A DNA stretch of 56,130 nucleotides from a virus. The stretch is from positions 1 to 56,130 of IMG/VR virus record IMGVR_UViG_3300022751_000019; one strand, written 5' to 3'. Positions 40,718-49,232 of this stretch are shown here, piece after piece. The position numbers were made by a program, and so were the translations under genes. The notes below the pieces were generated by a model. The model did no database searches. It was not told the origin of the DNA and was given only the letters and a program-made list of their open reading frames with translations. Within the stretch, counting starts at the first letter, position 1. Each line of letters opens with the position of its first letter.

Positions 40718-40806
40718 AAAAAAATAACCGCCCCTACAAGTGCTAGCTTATAAAGACGGTATTTTGTTGTCGGTTAAGACAATATCGTTTTTGTTCCCTA
40801 GCATGA
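40718..40806 (-). promoter_or_regulatory. leader with hairpins before the ASCH gene
   Basis: Transcript from the promoter at 40813-40844 would begin with a small hairpin (TTGTC-TTAACC-GACAA) and end with AATACCG ... CGGTTATT (one bulge) and U7, a terminator-like structure touching the ATG. TAACC in the first loop can pair with GGTTA in the terminator's 3' arm. The layout repeats that of the 7664-7748 leader, though pairing is weaker. Confidence 0.5.
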
Positions 40807-40812
40807 ACAAGA

Positions 40813-40844
40813 CAAAGTTATGAAAAAGTAATTTACATTTACAA
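40813..40844 (-). promoter_or_regulatory. promoter of the ASCH operon, TTG-N21-TAACTTTG
   Basis: Read leftward: TTG (40844-40842), 21-base spacer, TAACTTTG (40820-40813). Same -7 box as the antirepressor promoter. It lies in the divergent region opposite the 40879 cassette. Confidence 0.75.
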
Positions 40845-40853
40845 GAAATATTT

Positions 40854-40861
40854 TATATTTG
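40854..40861 (+). promoter_or_regulatory. possible rightward promoter -7 box TATATTTG
   Basis: Exact TAnnTTTG with a poor -33 region, 17 bases before the first gene of the membrane cassette. The box and its distance to the ATG match the site at 2381, so the two rightward units may share a class of activator-dependent promoter. Confidence 0.45.
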
Positions 40862-40878
40862 TCATAAATACAAAAGGC

Positions 40879-41196
40879 ATGGCAAAAAAGAATAAAAAAA
40901 TGGTTGAGATTTTCGAGGGAGTAGAAGTCCCTGCATTGGCATGGTTGGCTATTGCTATGATAGACGACGCCTTAGACACTATTTTTAAGCTGACCATGGG
41001 TGGAGAGATTGCCACTGGCAGAGTTCCTGTTATAGGCGGTACTGGTACACTTATTTTATTCGTACTAAGAAACTGGGGACATAAAATTAAAGAATGGAAA
41101 GCCAAGAACGACACCCCTAACAACTCAATCAACACTGTAATAACCGAAACCACCCCTAAGAAAGTAACGGAAACTAATATTACAGAGTCAATATGA
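40879..41196 (+). CDS. holin-like small membrane protein, 105 aa
   Basis: First gene of the rightward cassette. 'VPALAWLAIAMIDDALDTIFKLTM' and 'VPVIGGTGTLILFVLRNWGHKI' are two moderately hydrophobic segments, followed by a Lys/Thr-rich tail. The shape suits a small class II-type holin, but no family is recognised. Confidence 0.6.
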   Translation: MAKKNKKMVEIFEGVEVPALAWLAIAMIDDALDTIFKLTMGGEIATGRVPVIGGTGTLILFVLRNWGHKIKEWKAKNDTPNNSINTVITETTPKKVTETNITESI

Positions 41197-41648
41197 AAGT
41201 AGCTATAACCAAATTTTCGCACTGGGTTTTTAATAATTTCGATTCACTGGACGATTTACAAGACTTTTGTGCAATGCTTTTTTTTGTAATATTTGGGCAA
41301 ATTCCCATATTTACTTTTCTTCATAAGTATGGACTAAACACCGACTACGGTTTCTTTGCAGTTGGTGGACAGTGTTGTATTTACATAGCTAAGAAATTAT
41401 ATCCTAACTGGTTTCCCAAACAACCAGAATATAGTATCGGGTCTTGGCTGTCTAGATTCTTCGGTAATTGTGTATTAGCTTGGACTTTTGGGGTTTTTGC
41501 TACTGAGTATTTTTCTAAATATGTAGGAGAGTATAACCTTCAGATAGCTACGATTGCTCTAGGTGTGGGAGCTTTTTACGAAATGATATTAAAGCCCTTA
41601 GTTAAATATGCTTATAAGTTCAGTAAGCCAGATAGAGAATCAAATTAA
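41193..41648 (+). CDS. multi-spanning membrane protein, 151 aa
   Basis: Several hydrophobic segments (FCAMLFFVIFGQIPIFTF, 'GFFAVGGQCCIYIA', 'NCVLAWTFGVFATEYF', 'IATIALGVGAFYEMIL'), so probably four membrane passages. Overlaps the upstream gene by four bases. May be the main holin or an envelope-modifying protein. Confidence 0.65.
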   Translation: MKVAITKFSHWVFNNFDSLDDLQDFCAMLFFVIFGQIPIFTFLHKYGLNTDYGFFAVGGQCCIYIAKKLYPNWFPKQPEYSIGSWLSRFFGNCVLAWTFGVFATEYFSKYVGEYNLQIATIALGVGAFYEMILKPLVKYAYKFSKPDRESN

Positions 41649-41673
41649 TTATTAACTATAAATCAATACAACA

Positions 41674-41790
41674 ATGGCAGTTAAACCGAATCCGAAACCA
41701 AAGCCGAGACCAGTTCCTAAACCTCCTGTAACTACTGAAGGAGACGACGACGAAGGAGCTCCGCATCCACCTAAGCCGAAAGTTCCATGA
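41674..41790 (+). CDS. proline-rich microprotein, 38 aa
   Basis: Reads MAVKPNPKPKPRPVPKPPV, then an acidic EGDDDEGA stretch, then PPKPKVP. About a third of the residues are Pro and a fifth Lys. Coupled to the next gene by ATGA. Probably an extended polybasic/acidic peptide; it lacks a lipobox Cys, so it is not an o-spanin by sequence. Confidence 0.6.
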   Translation: MAVKPNPKPKPRPVPKPPVTTEGDDDEGAPHPPKPKVP

Positions 41791-42158
41791 GAATCGCTTT
41801 AGGCTTATTTATTCTTTCATTTTTCATCTACATGGCAAACGTCTTATTTCTGGCGTTTGCCTACTATGATGACCCGAAGGGCTTGATGGCTACCATATCG
41901 TGGTGCTTAGACCATTTGTGGCAGTTTCTGTGGCAACCTTATGTATTCTTAAAGTACCGCAATCTACTTGTAAGAAATATTTTAGCTATCTGGTTTATTA
42001 CTGCTATTCTTCGATGCTTCTATACCTATACAGTAGCCTTTGGATACATCCCTTTAATCTCTGAATTTTACTCCTACGTCTTTATAAGTGTACTTTTCGG
42101 GTGTATTGGGGCTTACTGGTTAATAAATAGTATTTTAATTAGGAATAAAAATAAATAA
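41787..42158 (+). CDS. multi-spanning membrane protein, 123 aa
   Basis: Three or four hydrophobic segments (LGLFILSFFIYMANVLFLAF, 'NILAIWFITAILRCF', 'SYVFISVLFGCIGAYWLI'). Follows the proline-rich gene in a coupled arrangement. Function unknown; lysis or superinfection role possible. Confidence 0.65.
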   Translation: MRIALGLFILSFFIYMANVLFLAFAYYDDPKGLMATISWCLDHLWQFLWQPYVFLKYRNLLVRNILAIWFITAILRCFYTYTVAFGYIPLISEFYSYVFISVLFGCIGAYWLINSILIRNKNK

Positions 42159-42188
42159 ATAATATTTTCGCCAAAACAACTTAAAAAC

Positions 42189-42509
42189 GTGGCGAGAATC
42201 GCTCTGAACTACCTTTTGCTGAGCATTTGGAAGTATATAGACTGCTTGGTGATTTTATGGATAAGTAAATTTATTCAGTTATTACAGGCACAATTAGCTA
42301 TCAATATTTCTGAGAGAAAAGAACTATTGATATTTATTATTATCTTAGCAGCAGCGATATTAAAACTCAATTCTAACTGGATAGCAAGAGATAAAGCTAA
42401 ACTGGATTTAGAGAGTCAAAAGACCAAGAATGATATTGAAAAAGAAGAATTAAGGGAGAAGAGAATTAAGAATGATATTTTAGAGCAAAGTAAGTTATCG
42501 GATAATTAG
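42189..42509 (+). CDS. membrane-anchored coiled-coil protein, 106 aa
   Basis: Starts at GTG (MARIALNYLLLSIWKYI). Hydrophobic segments near residues 5-30 and 45-62 (LLIFIIILAAAIL) are followed by a highly charged coiled coil (KLDLESQKTKNDIEKEELREKRIKNDI). A membrane-tethered coiled coil of this type could be a holin regulator or spanin-like protein; not assigned. Confidence 0.6.
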   Translation: MARIALNYLLLSIWKYIDCLVILWISKFIQLLQAQLAINISERKELLIFIIILAAAILKLNSNWIARDKAKLDLESQKTKNDIEKEELREKRIKNDILEQSKLSDN

Positions 42510-42541
42510 GTTTTTTCATAGTATTTTAAGGGTTGGATTAG

Positions 42542-42574
42542 AAAGTCCTCTTTGTTATGAGAGGACTTTTTTTT
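42542..42574 (+). terminator. strong intrinsic terminator of the membrane cassette
   Basis: Perfect 10-bp stem (AAAGTCCTCT / AGAGGACTTT), 8-base loop, followed by a run of T ending at 42574. It lies between the end of the rightward cassette and the end of the leftward replication region and stops read-through between the two convergent units. Confidence 0.92.
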
Positions 42575-42576
42575 GT

Positions 42577-42924
42577 TTACTTATCCTCTATTAGTTCAAT
42601 ATCAGTAGCTGGATAGTAACTAACAGTAGACAATTCGTGATTAATTTTATTAATAATATCCGTAAAGTCTATTTTGCAAATAGCTAAATGAATTTCGTCG
42701 TGTTGCTCTGACTCCCAACCTCCTGATATGTATTCATATAGCCACTCTTTAAACTCTGACTTAGTGGGTGACGAAGGCGATTGTGGCTCTTTACTGCACA
42801 GTACCGGGTCGTTATCAAAATTTATATCTCCATCTGATAAATCATTAAGTGCCTGAAAGCCTAGTCCATCGTAAATATAATATTCGTAACCCTGTTCAAT
42901 TGCTTCTTTAACTGTTAATTCCAT
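42577..42924 (-). CDS. hypothetical protein, 115 aa
   Basis: 'TVKEAIEQGYEYYIYDGLGFQALNDLSDGDINF' is the opening of a recurrent Bacteroidota phage family (a small alpha/beta domain). The C-terminal part is acidic. Start in the AAAACT-ATG context. Function unknown. It is the last gene of the leftward region. Confidence 0.75.
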   Translation of the reverse strand: MELTVKEAIEQGYEYYIYDGLGFQALNDLSDGDINFDNDPVLCSKEPQSPSSPTKSEFKEWLYEYISGGWESEQHDEIHLAICKIDFTDIINKINHELSTVSYYPATDIELIEDK

Positions 42925-42959
42925 AGTTTTAAGGATTGTTTTAAATTGTGAAATAATTG

Positions 42960-43214
42960 TTATTTATCTATTAATTTAAGTATTTCTAAAAACTCTTGCT
43001 CATTCTTAGGTATAGGGATAATAAACCAGGGTAACCCATTGTTACCTAAAAATATTCTTTTAGTAAAAAATACAGTACCTGTACGAGACTCAGTTATAAT
43101 ATAACTATCAAAGTCTCCGTACCATCCCTCACCATTTACGGCAATATCATAATTCTGACCTTTCAGGTAGTCAGATACGAATTTCTTTGCTTGTTCTAAG
43201 TTTGCGGTTTTCAT
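42960..43214 (-). CDS. hypothetical protein, 84 aa
   Basis: Unknown. Mixed alpha/beta with 'GEGWYGDFDSYIITESRTGTVFF' in the middle. Its start overlaps the stop of the HTH-like gene upstream by four bases. Confidence 0.65.
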   Translation of the reverse strand: MKTANLEQAKKFVSDYLKGQNYDIAVNGEGWYGDFDSYIITESRTGTVFFTKRIFLGNNGLPWFIIPIPKNEQEFLEILKLIDK

Positions 43215-43354
43215 TTAGTTGTTAGGTTAAATAATCCTGATATTATACTTTGAGGCCTATTAAGACAATCAGCGATTTTTAATTGACTGAATCCTTTTCT
43301 TTTTAGCTGTTTAGCTAATCTCTTTTCGTCAGGTGTGAGTGGGTAGGGCTTCAT
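43211..43354 (-). CDS. small HTH protein, 47 aa
   Basis: Short gene between two unknowns. 'PDEKRLAKQLKRKGFSQLKIADCLNRPQSIISGLF' fits a trihelical HTH like those of transposase or Trp-repressor type, with 'SQLKIADCLNRPQSIISG' as turn and recognition helix. Coupled by ATGA to the next gene and overlapping the preceding one by 26 bases. Possibly a local regulator. Confidence 0.65.
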   Translation of the reverse strand: MKPYPLTPDEKRLAKQLKRKGFSQLKIADCLNRPQSIISGLFNLTTK

Positions 43355-43622
43355 TTTCTAGTATTTGGATTGCTTGTTTGAGTACATTAATCCTAGATTT
43401 TAAGTCATGGTATTTAAACCACCAAGAACTTGTAGTATACTTTCTACGACTTTCATATATACACCAAAGAGTATCAAGCTTCCAAAAGTTAGTGCCATTT
43501 TCGGCAAAGTATCTACAAAACCCATCACCTGTATGAAAAGGATAGCAAAAAGGTATAAATCTGCTAATTCTAAAATGCCTTAAAGCACGTTTATAGAATG
43601 CTAATTCCTGTTGCTTTGTCAT
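43329..43622 (-). CDS. hypothetical protein, 97 aa
   Basis: Unknown; resembles a Bacteroidota phage family rich in aromatic residues ('FCRYFAENGTNFWKLDTLW', 'WWFKYHDLKSRINVLKQAI'). Cys and His residues could bind a metal. Coupled to the upstream gene by overlap. Confidence 0.7.
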   Translation of the reverse strand: MTKQQELAFYKRALRHFRISRFIPFCYPFHTGDGFCRYFAENGTNFWKLDTLWCIYESRRKYTTSSWWFKYHDLKSRINVLKQAIQILENEALPTHT

Positions 43623-43804
43623 CTTAGTAGACTTTTAAGGTCTGATATAAATCCGTCGATAGCTTTTAATTTTGCTTTTTCATTAATACACGGTTCTTCC
43701 ATACCTCTAATCTCATAGCTCTTTATTTTCAGCTGATGAAAGGTAATTTTCTTTTTATACTTTTCAATCAACCCATTTATTTTCTCTTCCATCATCTTAA
43801 TCAT
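43619..43804 (-). CDS. hypothetical protein, 61 aa
   Basis: Unknown. Start set at MIKMMEEKINGL to limit overlap with the upstream gene. Lys-rich helices (GLIEKYKKKITFHQLKIK) then a second helix. No motif. Confidence 0.6.
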   Translation of the reverse strand: MIKMMEEKINGLIEKYKKKITFHQLKIKSYEIRGMEEPCINEKAKLKAIDGFISDLKSLLR

Positions 43805-44018
43805 TAAAAAGGTTATCAAATATTTTTACATCATCAAAGCTTATTTCTTCTTTCAGTGTTACCGCATCATATCTTGTCTCAGATAGACGGTATACACTTA
43901 AATCAAAGGCATTTACTTCTTCATAATAGACTAGTGTAGCTACGAAATTATCGTATACTTTCTTAAAAGCCTTTCCTTTCTCTTTTGTAAAACCTAGTTC
44001 AGTTATTTTGTTTTCCAT
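43797..44018 (-). CDS. hypothetical protein, 73 aa
   Basis: Unknown. Alternating strands (FVATLVYYEEVNAFDLSVYRL), probably a small beta-sheet protein. Start in the AAACT-ATG context typical of this cluster. Confidence 0.65.
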   Translation of the reverse strand: MENKITELGFTKEKGKAFKKVYDNFVATLVYYEEVNAFDLSVYRLSETRYDAVTLKEEISFDDVKIFDNLFND

Positions 44019-44021
44019 AGT

Positions 44022-44351
44022 TTATTGATTGAATGAGGTTAATAGTTCGATTAATTGGTCAAGTTGAGGTTTGGATAGGGACTTGGGCTTTAATTTGTCT
44101 ATTAAACTTGTAGCCTTGCTTCTTAAATTAAAAATAATTATCTCTTCTTTTATTTCCTCTGTTTCAAGATAATAGGAGGTATTGCCTCCATACTCACTAA
44201 AATGACTACCCCACCTGAGTTTGTTTACAATCTGTGTACCATCATCTAAAACAGCTCTAGTGTTTGTAAGCCTGACCACTTCACCATTTTTTACATAACC
44301 CCAATATCTATTGTGAGTATAAACCACATCCCCTACTTTTAATTTTTCCAT
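44022..44351 (-). CDS. hypothetical protein with SH3/KOW-like start, 109 aa
   Basis: N-terminal 'MEKLKVGDVVYTHNRYWGYVKNGEVVRLTNTRAVL' is suggestive of an SH3-like barrel. The rest is a helix with acidic and basic patches. Function unknown. AAAACT-ATG start context. Confidence 0.65.
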   Translation of the reverse strand: MEKLKVGDVVYTHNRYWGYVKNGEVVRLTNTRAVLDDGTQIVNKLRWGSHFSEYGGNTSYYLETEEIKEEIIIFNLRSKATSLIDKLKPKSLSKPQLDQLIELLTSFNQ

Positions 44352-44362
44352 AGTTTTAATTA

Positions 44363-44716
44363 TTAAATATCTTGTAAAATATAATCAATATACCTGTTTT
44401 GCTCTCTTAAATCAGAGCCTCCGTTTTTAGACACAAAGTCAGTTACTAGTTCATTGTAATTGTGTAAGTGTTCTTTGTTTCTATACAAATCCTGAGCCGT
44501 TTCTTTAATTCCTGCGAGCCCCTTATCGTTTGTTTCTCTGGCTCTTTGCAGGTAATCTACACTAGGATTCATTTCTACGAGTTCTAAACATTTGCAGACA
44601 AAGAGATAAAAGTTCTTGGTTTTACTTCTCTTGCTCTTTTCGTGGTCGTGTCTACAATCATTAGCCTCTTTCAAAGCATCATGGACGATTTTTTTTAATT
44701 CATTTACTGTTTTCAT
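44363..44716 (-). CDS. hypothetical protein, 117 aa
   Basis: Unknown. Basic 'KEANDCRHDHEKSKRSKTKNFY' then helices (RARETNDKGLAGIKETAQDLYRNKEHLH). Overlaps the next upstream gene by 17 bases. Confidence 0.65.
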   Translation of the reverse strand: MKTVNELKKIVHDALKEANDCRHDHEKSKRSKTKNFYLFVCKCLELVEMNPSVDYLQRARETNDKGLAGIKETAQDLYRNKEHLHNYNELVTDFVSKNGGSDLREQNRYIDYILQDI

Positions 44717-45083
44717 AAGGATTAATTGTTAGTGTATTGACATTGATTGCAAGACCATTGTTGACCAAATTAAATACGTCGTAATGATTTTTACAGAGCG
44801 TTTGAAATACCACTGTTGAACATTGTCCTGTGGACACATCTAAAACTAAATGTCCTATATCTTTGTATCCGTGTTCATTTGGTATTAATTCGTACAATGA
44901 ACGAAGAATAGGTTTGACATCTTCAATTGCTGCCGTTTCGCTATAATAATGATGCCCCCTACTCCTTGATAGATACATCATTCCAAGACGAGTAAGATTA
45001 CATATTTCCCAACTTGATTTATTATACTTTACTTGTAGCTTATAGGGCAAATACGCTGCGAGGTGTTGGATTTCTAGTTTCAT
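44700..45083 (-). CDS. Bacteroidota phage hypothetical protein, 127 aa
   Basis: 'MKLEIQHLAAYLPYKLQVKYNKSSWEICNLTRL' followed by 'EDVKPILRSLYEL' is a family frequent in Bacteroidota phages near replication genes. It probably has an alpha/beta fold. No function assigned. Confidence 0.75.
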   Translation of the reverse strand: MKLEIQHLAAYLPYKLQVKYNKSSWEICNLTRLGMMYLSRSRGHHYYSETAAIEDVKPILRSLYELIPNEHGYKDIGHLVLDVSTGQCSTVVFQTLCKNHYDVFNLVNNGLAINVNTLTINPYENSK

Positions 45084-45100
45084 GATTGTTGGGGGAGGGG

Positions 45101-45316
45101 TTAAAATGGCATACTTTTTTTCAGTATCTCTTCTAAAAAGTTCATTGCATCAAAAAATGTATCAAACTCTTCACATTCTAAATTAATGTCAACAACTATC
45201 CAGACACCATCTGCTGTATAAATATCCTCTACAAAATCATAGCGTTCTTTAGCATCTATCAAAAGCACTGCAAAGTTTTCAGCGTTCGAGTCTTGAATTT
45301 GTTTTTTAGTTGGCAT
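45101..45316 (-). CDS. hypothetical protein, 71 aa
   Basis: Unknown. Acidic and aromatic (YDFVEDIYTADGVWIVVDINLECEEFDTFFDAMNFLEEI). Conserved-looking 'GVWIVVDINL' strand. Confidence 0.65.
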   Translation of the reverse strand: MPTKKQIQDSNAENFAVLLIDAKERYDFVEDIYTADGVWIVVDINLECEEFDTFFDAMNFLEEILKKSMPF

Positions 45317-45366
45317 AATATTGGTTGTTTAAATTGTTAAATTAATGTTAGTTGTGTGGGGGAGGG

Positions 45367-45897
45367 TTAATTAGTCTCCTTTGGTAAACGTGAACATATT
45401 TCTTCAAATGCATCGAAGATAACTAGTAGCCAATATTGGGTTTTCATTGCACAAGGAACGCTTTCAGCATCTAAATCTCTTGGAATATCACCATAAGCTT
45501 TAGATTTGTACCAAAACTCCCCTTCGTCTACAACTGAAAGTAATTCTTCGTAATATTCTTTATGTTCTTCGCTAATATCCTCTTCTAAAAGAAGTTCATT
45601 GATTTGTTTTGTGGTCAACTCAGGATTGAACTCGTCAGGTTCTTGTGAAGAACTTATTCTAAGTTTCTCTTTCCAATAACCACCGCTAACTGTTTCACCA
45701 GAATTAACAGGAATGAATTGTCTGCAAAATACCCAGTTTCCATAATCACCTGTTACGGTCATTATGCCTTGACAATTGATAAACTTAATATTATCAATAT
45801 TTGTATTTGGCTTTTTAAGGTGGTGAATTTTTACTAAATCATTTTCAATAATAAATAACTCGTGTTTGCTAAAGTCTAAACTGGTTCTCTTTTTCAT
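45367..45897 (-). CDS. hypothetical protein, 176 aa
   Basis: Unknown; Bacteroidota phage family with 'VTGDYGNWVFCRQFIPVNSGETVSGGYWKEKL' and a long acidic C-terminal half. Located between the HNH-like and small unknown genes. No catalytic motif seen. Confidence 0.75.
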   Translation of the reverse strand: MKKRTSLDFSKHELFIIENDLVKIHHLKKPNTNIDNIKFINCQGIMTVTGDYGNWVFCRQFIPVNSGETVSGGYWKEKLRISSSQEPDEFNPELTTKQINELLLEEDISEEHKEYYEELLSVVDEGEFWYKSKAYGDIPRDLDAESVPCAMKTQYWLLVIFDAFEEICSRLPKETN

Positions 45898-45917
45898 TTT
45901 CTTAATCCGTTTATTTA

Positions 45918-46448
45918 TTATAAAATATTTAAAGATGGTAATAAAGTGTCAATATACTTACCGTGTAACTCTCTTGTATCCAACAAATTACCTTCCAAGT
46001 CTCTGTACATAAGTTTCTCTCTATCGTAAACCAAAAATCTGTGAATGTAATAATGGTCAGTCTTAGGAAGTTCAAAGCAATCTAAAATGTGTTCATCGTT
46101 ATAACTCCAGTGGTGAAAATGAGAATCAGAGAAAGTTCTTTTTAGTTTTTGTGTCGCCTTAGCTGCCCTGGCTTTCTCAGGGAACTTCTCGTAGAACTTA
46201 GACATATAGGCTTTCTTTCTATCTGAGCTAATTCTATTTTCACTGTACCCTAAACGGTAATACTTCTCTCTTCCCCTTACTCTTTCTTTTTCAATCCATT
46301 GAGGGTCTTTTCTTTTTTCAATAGTAAGAACCCTGACAGTTTCTTTTGTACATTCTTTGCATTTATTCAAATACCCATCAGCCATCATTCTATGAGGATA
46401 GAACTCTGATAGTTCTTTGATTTTCTGGCACTTAAAACATATTTTCAT
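45918..46448 (-). CDS. HNH-like zinc protein, 176 aa
   Basis: N-terminal Cys pairs '[15 protein letters not shown]' and 'NKCKECTKE' form a zinc ribbon. The C-terminal '[18 protein letters not shown]' with '[17 protein letters not shown]' has His-His and His residues placed as in HNH-type nucleases. It could nick DNA, or be a degenerate relative. Common in phages next to replication genes. Confidence 0.65.
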   Translation of the reverse strand: MKICFKCQKIKELSEFYPHRMMADGYLNKCKECTKETVRVLTIEKRKDPQWIEKERVRGREKYYRLGYSENRISSDRKKAYMSKFYEKFPEKARAAKATQKLKRTFSDSHFHHWSYNDEHILDCFELPKTDHYYIHRFLVYDREKLMYRDLEGNLLDTRELHGKYIDTLLPSLNIL

Positions 46449-46458
46449 AGTAGTATAG

Positions 46459-48312
46459 TTAAAATTTAATGTCTTCTAAAGGGATTGGGTTCATTGCCAG
46501 TTCTTCAAATGTCTTAATGCTTTCTTGTGGAGAAAAAGCCATGGGTTTGACAGGTTGCTCTTGGTCGTCAATCAGATAGTTTTTATTATTCCAAGTGGTT
46601 TGACCGATTGAGTTTGTTCCTAATTGGAAGCCTTCTACCAAATCATTGAACCTTCCGCTATTAATATTCCAACCTAAATAAACTTCTGCGTTATTCTCTC
46701 CAAGGTTATCAAATTTTACTTTTAACACTTTTACCAAAGTAACATTTTCGTCATAATCTCTGTGAACTAAAAGGCCATGGGGTGACATATCATAAAATTC
46801 TCCACCTCCTTTGATGTCATAAAAAGTAGGTTGCGGGATTGTTAAAGAGCCTTTTACTTTAGTCATTTTTACAGGGTGTGCCACTAGTATAATTAATAAA
46901 TCCCATTTCTTGCAAAACATATCAATCTCATTCAAATAGTCGTTTGTGTAATCATTGACATTTTTATGCATAGACCTTTTTAAACGAATCTTATTGTAAG
47001 GGTCAATCACTAACAATTTAATACCTCTTCTTTTTACCAGTTCTTCTGCTTTTTTCAATACCTTTTCCAAATCAAAACCATCTTCATAATCAATAAAGTT
47101 GAAGTTTCTTTCCAGATGCTCTTCTGCTGCTACCCATCCTTTACGCTCCAAATCAAAAGTGTTGCCATGGCGTGGCGTAAAACCAGATAGCTTTCTAAGT
47201 AATTTATTGGCGTGTAAAAATGTAGGCTTATTTTCTCCAGAAGCAAAAGCAGTTACCCATCCGTAATTTATATTATAACCTATTGCCATCTGGTCTACAA
47301 AGTCACTTTTGCCCGAACTTGGTATGCCAGTCACCACTATAAACTGCTTGGTATAAGTAGAAAAAACTTTATCAAAGCTTTCTAATCCTATGGTAAAACC
47401 TCTTTTTTGTCCGTTAAGATAATAATTTCGCAAATCCTCTTTAACATCTTTGTAAGTAAGAACATTCTCTAAAGGCACAGGCTTAGCTTCGTCCAAGGTC
47501 TTAACAAGTTCCTCTTTTCCATACTTTAACAGATATTCGTTCGCATCCTTACAATCTTTAAAGTCTACAACCAGGCACTTTTCAGAACCTATCCGACGAA
47601 TTAATTCCTGCCCTCCCTTCTTTCCTGCCTCATCGTTATCCGTGGCAATGTACACCTTAGTAATATTATCAAAGATTCCGTAATAATCATCTAAGTAACT
47701 TAGTACAGGTTCGCCTTTAATACTAAATCCATTCGGCACACTAACCACATTCCAAAGTCCTGCTTCAACATACGAACAGGCATCTATTTCTCCCTCAACT
47801 ATAATACACTCTTTTTGACCTATGATATTATCTAAATTATAGAAAATCAGTTCAGCATCTTTAATGAATTTAAAGTCCTTTTGAGCGGCTCTAAACTTGG
47901 TATTGGTAAGTTTACCTTGGAAGTAGTAATTAAACTCAATACAAAGAGCGTTTGCCCCGTTTTTAGGCATCCATTCATAACCTTCTGATATTTTCAAAAC
48001 ATTTAAAGTACTTTCGCTGATACCACGGTCATTTTTAAAGTAATCCAATATCTTTTGAGAGAAATTAGATTTAGGCTTGGGTACGGGTTTAAAGTACTGT
48101 TTGATTTCTTCGTTTTTCTTATAGGTGTGAAGCTGTACTCTTGCCCCACAATGATTGCACTGTCCTAATCCTGTATCCCAAAAAACACTCATACACTTCT
48201 CGTGCTTCTTTTTTCTATGCTCACTACATTCGGGACAAGTAGAAGTAGTGGCTTTTGCTGGGATACCATGGACATTGTACTGGTCTATTGTGAATCCATT
48301 TATTTCGGCCAT
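46459..48312 (-). CDS. bifunctional DNA primase-helicase (T7 gp4-like)
   Basis: Primes and unwinds DNA at the replication fork. The N-terminal zinc-binding domain has '[20 protein letters not shown]' and '[11 protein letters not shown]'. A Toprim core follows ('[18 protein letters not shown]', '[16 protein letters not shown]'). The C-terminal DnaB/RecA-like helicase has Walker A '[12 protein letters not shown]', '[10 protein letters not shown]' and '[10 protein letters not shown]'. At 617 aa it is full length. It overlaps the initiator gene by 13 bases; no separate polymerase gene was seen, so the host polymerase is probably recruited. Confidence 0.93.
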   Translation of the reverse strand: MAEINGFTIDQYNVHGIPAKATTSTCPECSEHRKKKHEKCMSVFWDTGLGQCNHCGARVQLHTYKKNEEIKQYFKPVPKPKSNFSQKILDYFKNDRGISESTLNVLKISEGYEWMPKNGANALCIEFNYYFQGKLTNTKFRAAQKDFKFIKDAELIFYNLDNIIGQKECIIVEGEIDACSYVEAGLWNVVSVPNGFSIKGEPVLSYLDDYYGIFDNITKVYIATDNDEAGKKGGQELIRRIGSEKCLVVDFKDCKDANEYLLKYGKEELVKTLDEAKPVPLENVLTYKDVKEDLRNYYLNGQKRGFTIGLESFDKVFSTYTKQFIVVTGIPSSGKSDFVDQMAIGYNINYGWVTAFASGENKPTFLHANKLLRKLSGFTPRHGNTFDLERKGWVAAEEHLERNFNFIDYEDGFDLEKVLKKAEELVKRRGIKLLVIDPYNKIRLKRSMHKNVNDYTNDYLNEIDMFCKKWDLLIILVAHPVKMTKVKGSLTIPQPTFYDIKGGGEFYDMSPHGLLVHRDYDENVTLVKVLKVKFDNLGENNAEVYLGWNINSGRFNDLVEGFQLGTNSIGQTTWNNKNYLIDDQEQPVKPMAFSPQESIKTFEELAMNPIPLEDIKF

Positions 48313-49232
48313 CTTTCTAGGTAGTTTGCAGGTCTTGGAACTTGTTTAAAAATATAACCACCGCCTTTGCCATTTTCAACGAGCAACGGCCAGTTTTCTT
48401 TGGTTGTTCTTGCAGGTATAGGACTTGCCTGTGAAGTGTAGTAAACATACTTGTCTTCCTGTTCTGCCATGGCATTAGATTCTCTGAAATCAGAAGCCTT
48501 GGCTTTTAACCAGTTAAAGAAATGCTTCTTGCTTTCGTAAATATCCCTTGGCAAATCATCGGACTCATCACAGAAACAAACAAAGTCGGCAAGGATTGCA
48601 TAATTTTTTTGTTCGTCTTTAAATCCGTTTCTTGAAAAGTGTTCCTTGATTTTATTATCTAAAGCCATGGCTATGAATGTTTCTTTCTTTCCTAGTTTGT
48701 CTTTACTGGTATAAAGTTTTGCCTCTAATCTATTAAGGTCAATAAACGAAGGTAAAGCATCATCATTTTTGTTGTTACTATTCTCTTCTATTTTCTTTTC
48801 TTCTATTATCTTTTCTATATTGCTTTTTTTGGGTTCGTCTTGGGTTAGCGAAACAAAACCGTTCGGTTTTTCTTGGGTTTCTTCTGGGTTTTCTTTGGGT
48901 TTTTTATTCTTCAAAGGTCTGCCTCCTTTGCTACCGTTTTTCTTGTTCTTTTCGCTCAATTCTCTGTACTGCTCGAATTGTTCATCAAGGAAATTAATAG
49001 TAATATTATCACCGTTTAACTTGATGATTTTAAATTCAACAAGAGAATTAAAACTAGGCTCTTTGCAAGTTCTGAATCTACGCTTTGCCAAGGTCATAGT
49101 AAGCTCACAGCCTCTACTCCAGTACAAGGCACAGATATTTATAAATAAGCCTTGGGTTTCCATATCCTCCATGGCTATATCCCCTGTGACCCATTCACCA
49201 ATGTAGAATTTAAAGTAAGGTAATTCTGTCAT
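48300..49232 (-). CDS. replication initiator-like protein (DUF1376/DnaD-like), 310 aa
   Basis: Probably loads the helicase at the phage origin. 'LPYFKFYIGEWVTGDIAMEDMETQGLFINICALYWSRGCELT' is the N-terminal winged-helix of a family seen in Bacteroidota phage replication modules. A Lys/Glu/Pro-rich linker (GGRPLKNKKPKENPEETQEK) separates it from a helical C-terminal domain, where a DnaD-like module usually sits. Directly upstream of the primase-helicase. Confidence 0.78.
   Translation of the reverse strand: MTELPYFKFYIGEWVTGDIAMEDMETQGLFINICALYWSRGCELTMTLAKRRFRTCKEPSFNSLVEFKIIKLNGDNITINFLDEQFEQYRELSEKNKKNGSKGGRPLKNKKPKENPEETQEKPNGFVSLTQDEPKKSNIEKIIEEKKIEENSNNKNDDALPSFIDLNRLEAKLYTSKDKLGKKETFIAMALDNKIKEHFSRNGFKDEQKNYAILADFVCFCDESDDLPRDIYESKKHFFNWLKAKASDFRESNAMAEQEDKYVYYTSQASPIPARTTKENWPLLVENGKGGGYIFKQVPRPANYLERWPK

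Noticed and set aside
41674-41790. O-spanin identity for the proline-rich peptide.
   Set aside because: It is Pro-rich and small like many o-spanins, but it has no signal peptide or lipobox cysteine.
48769-49206. Rightward 145-codon open frame.
   Set aside because: It is antisense to the replication initiator gene, rich in Ser, Leu and Phe as expected from reading an AT-rich gene backwards, and interrupts a leftward operon.
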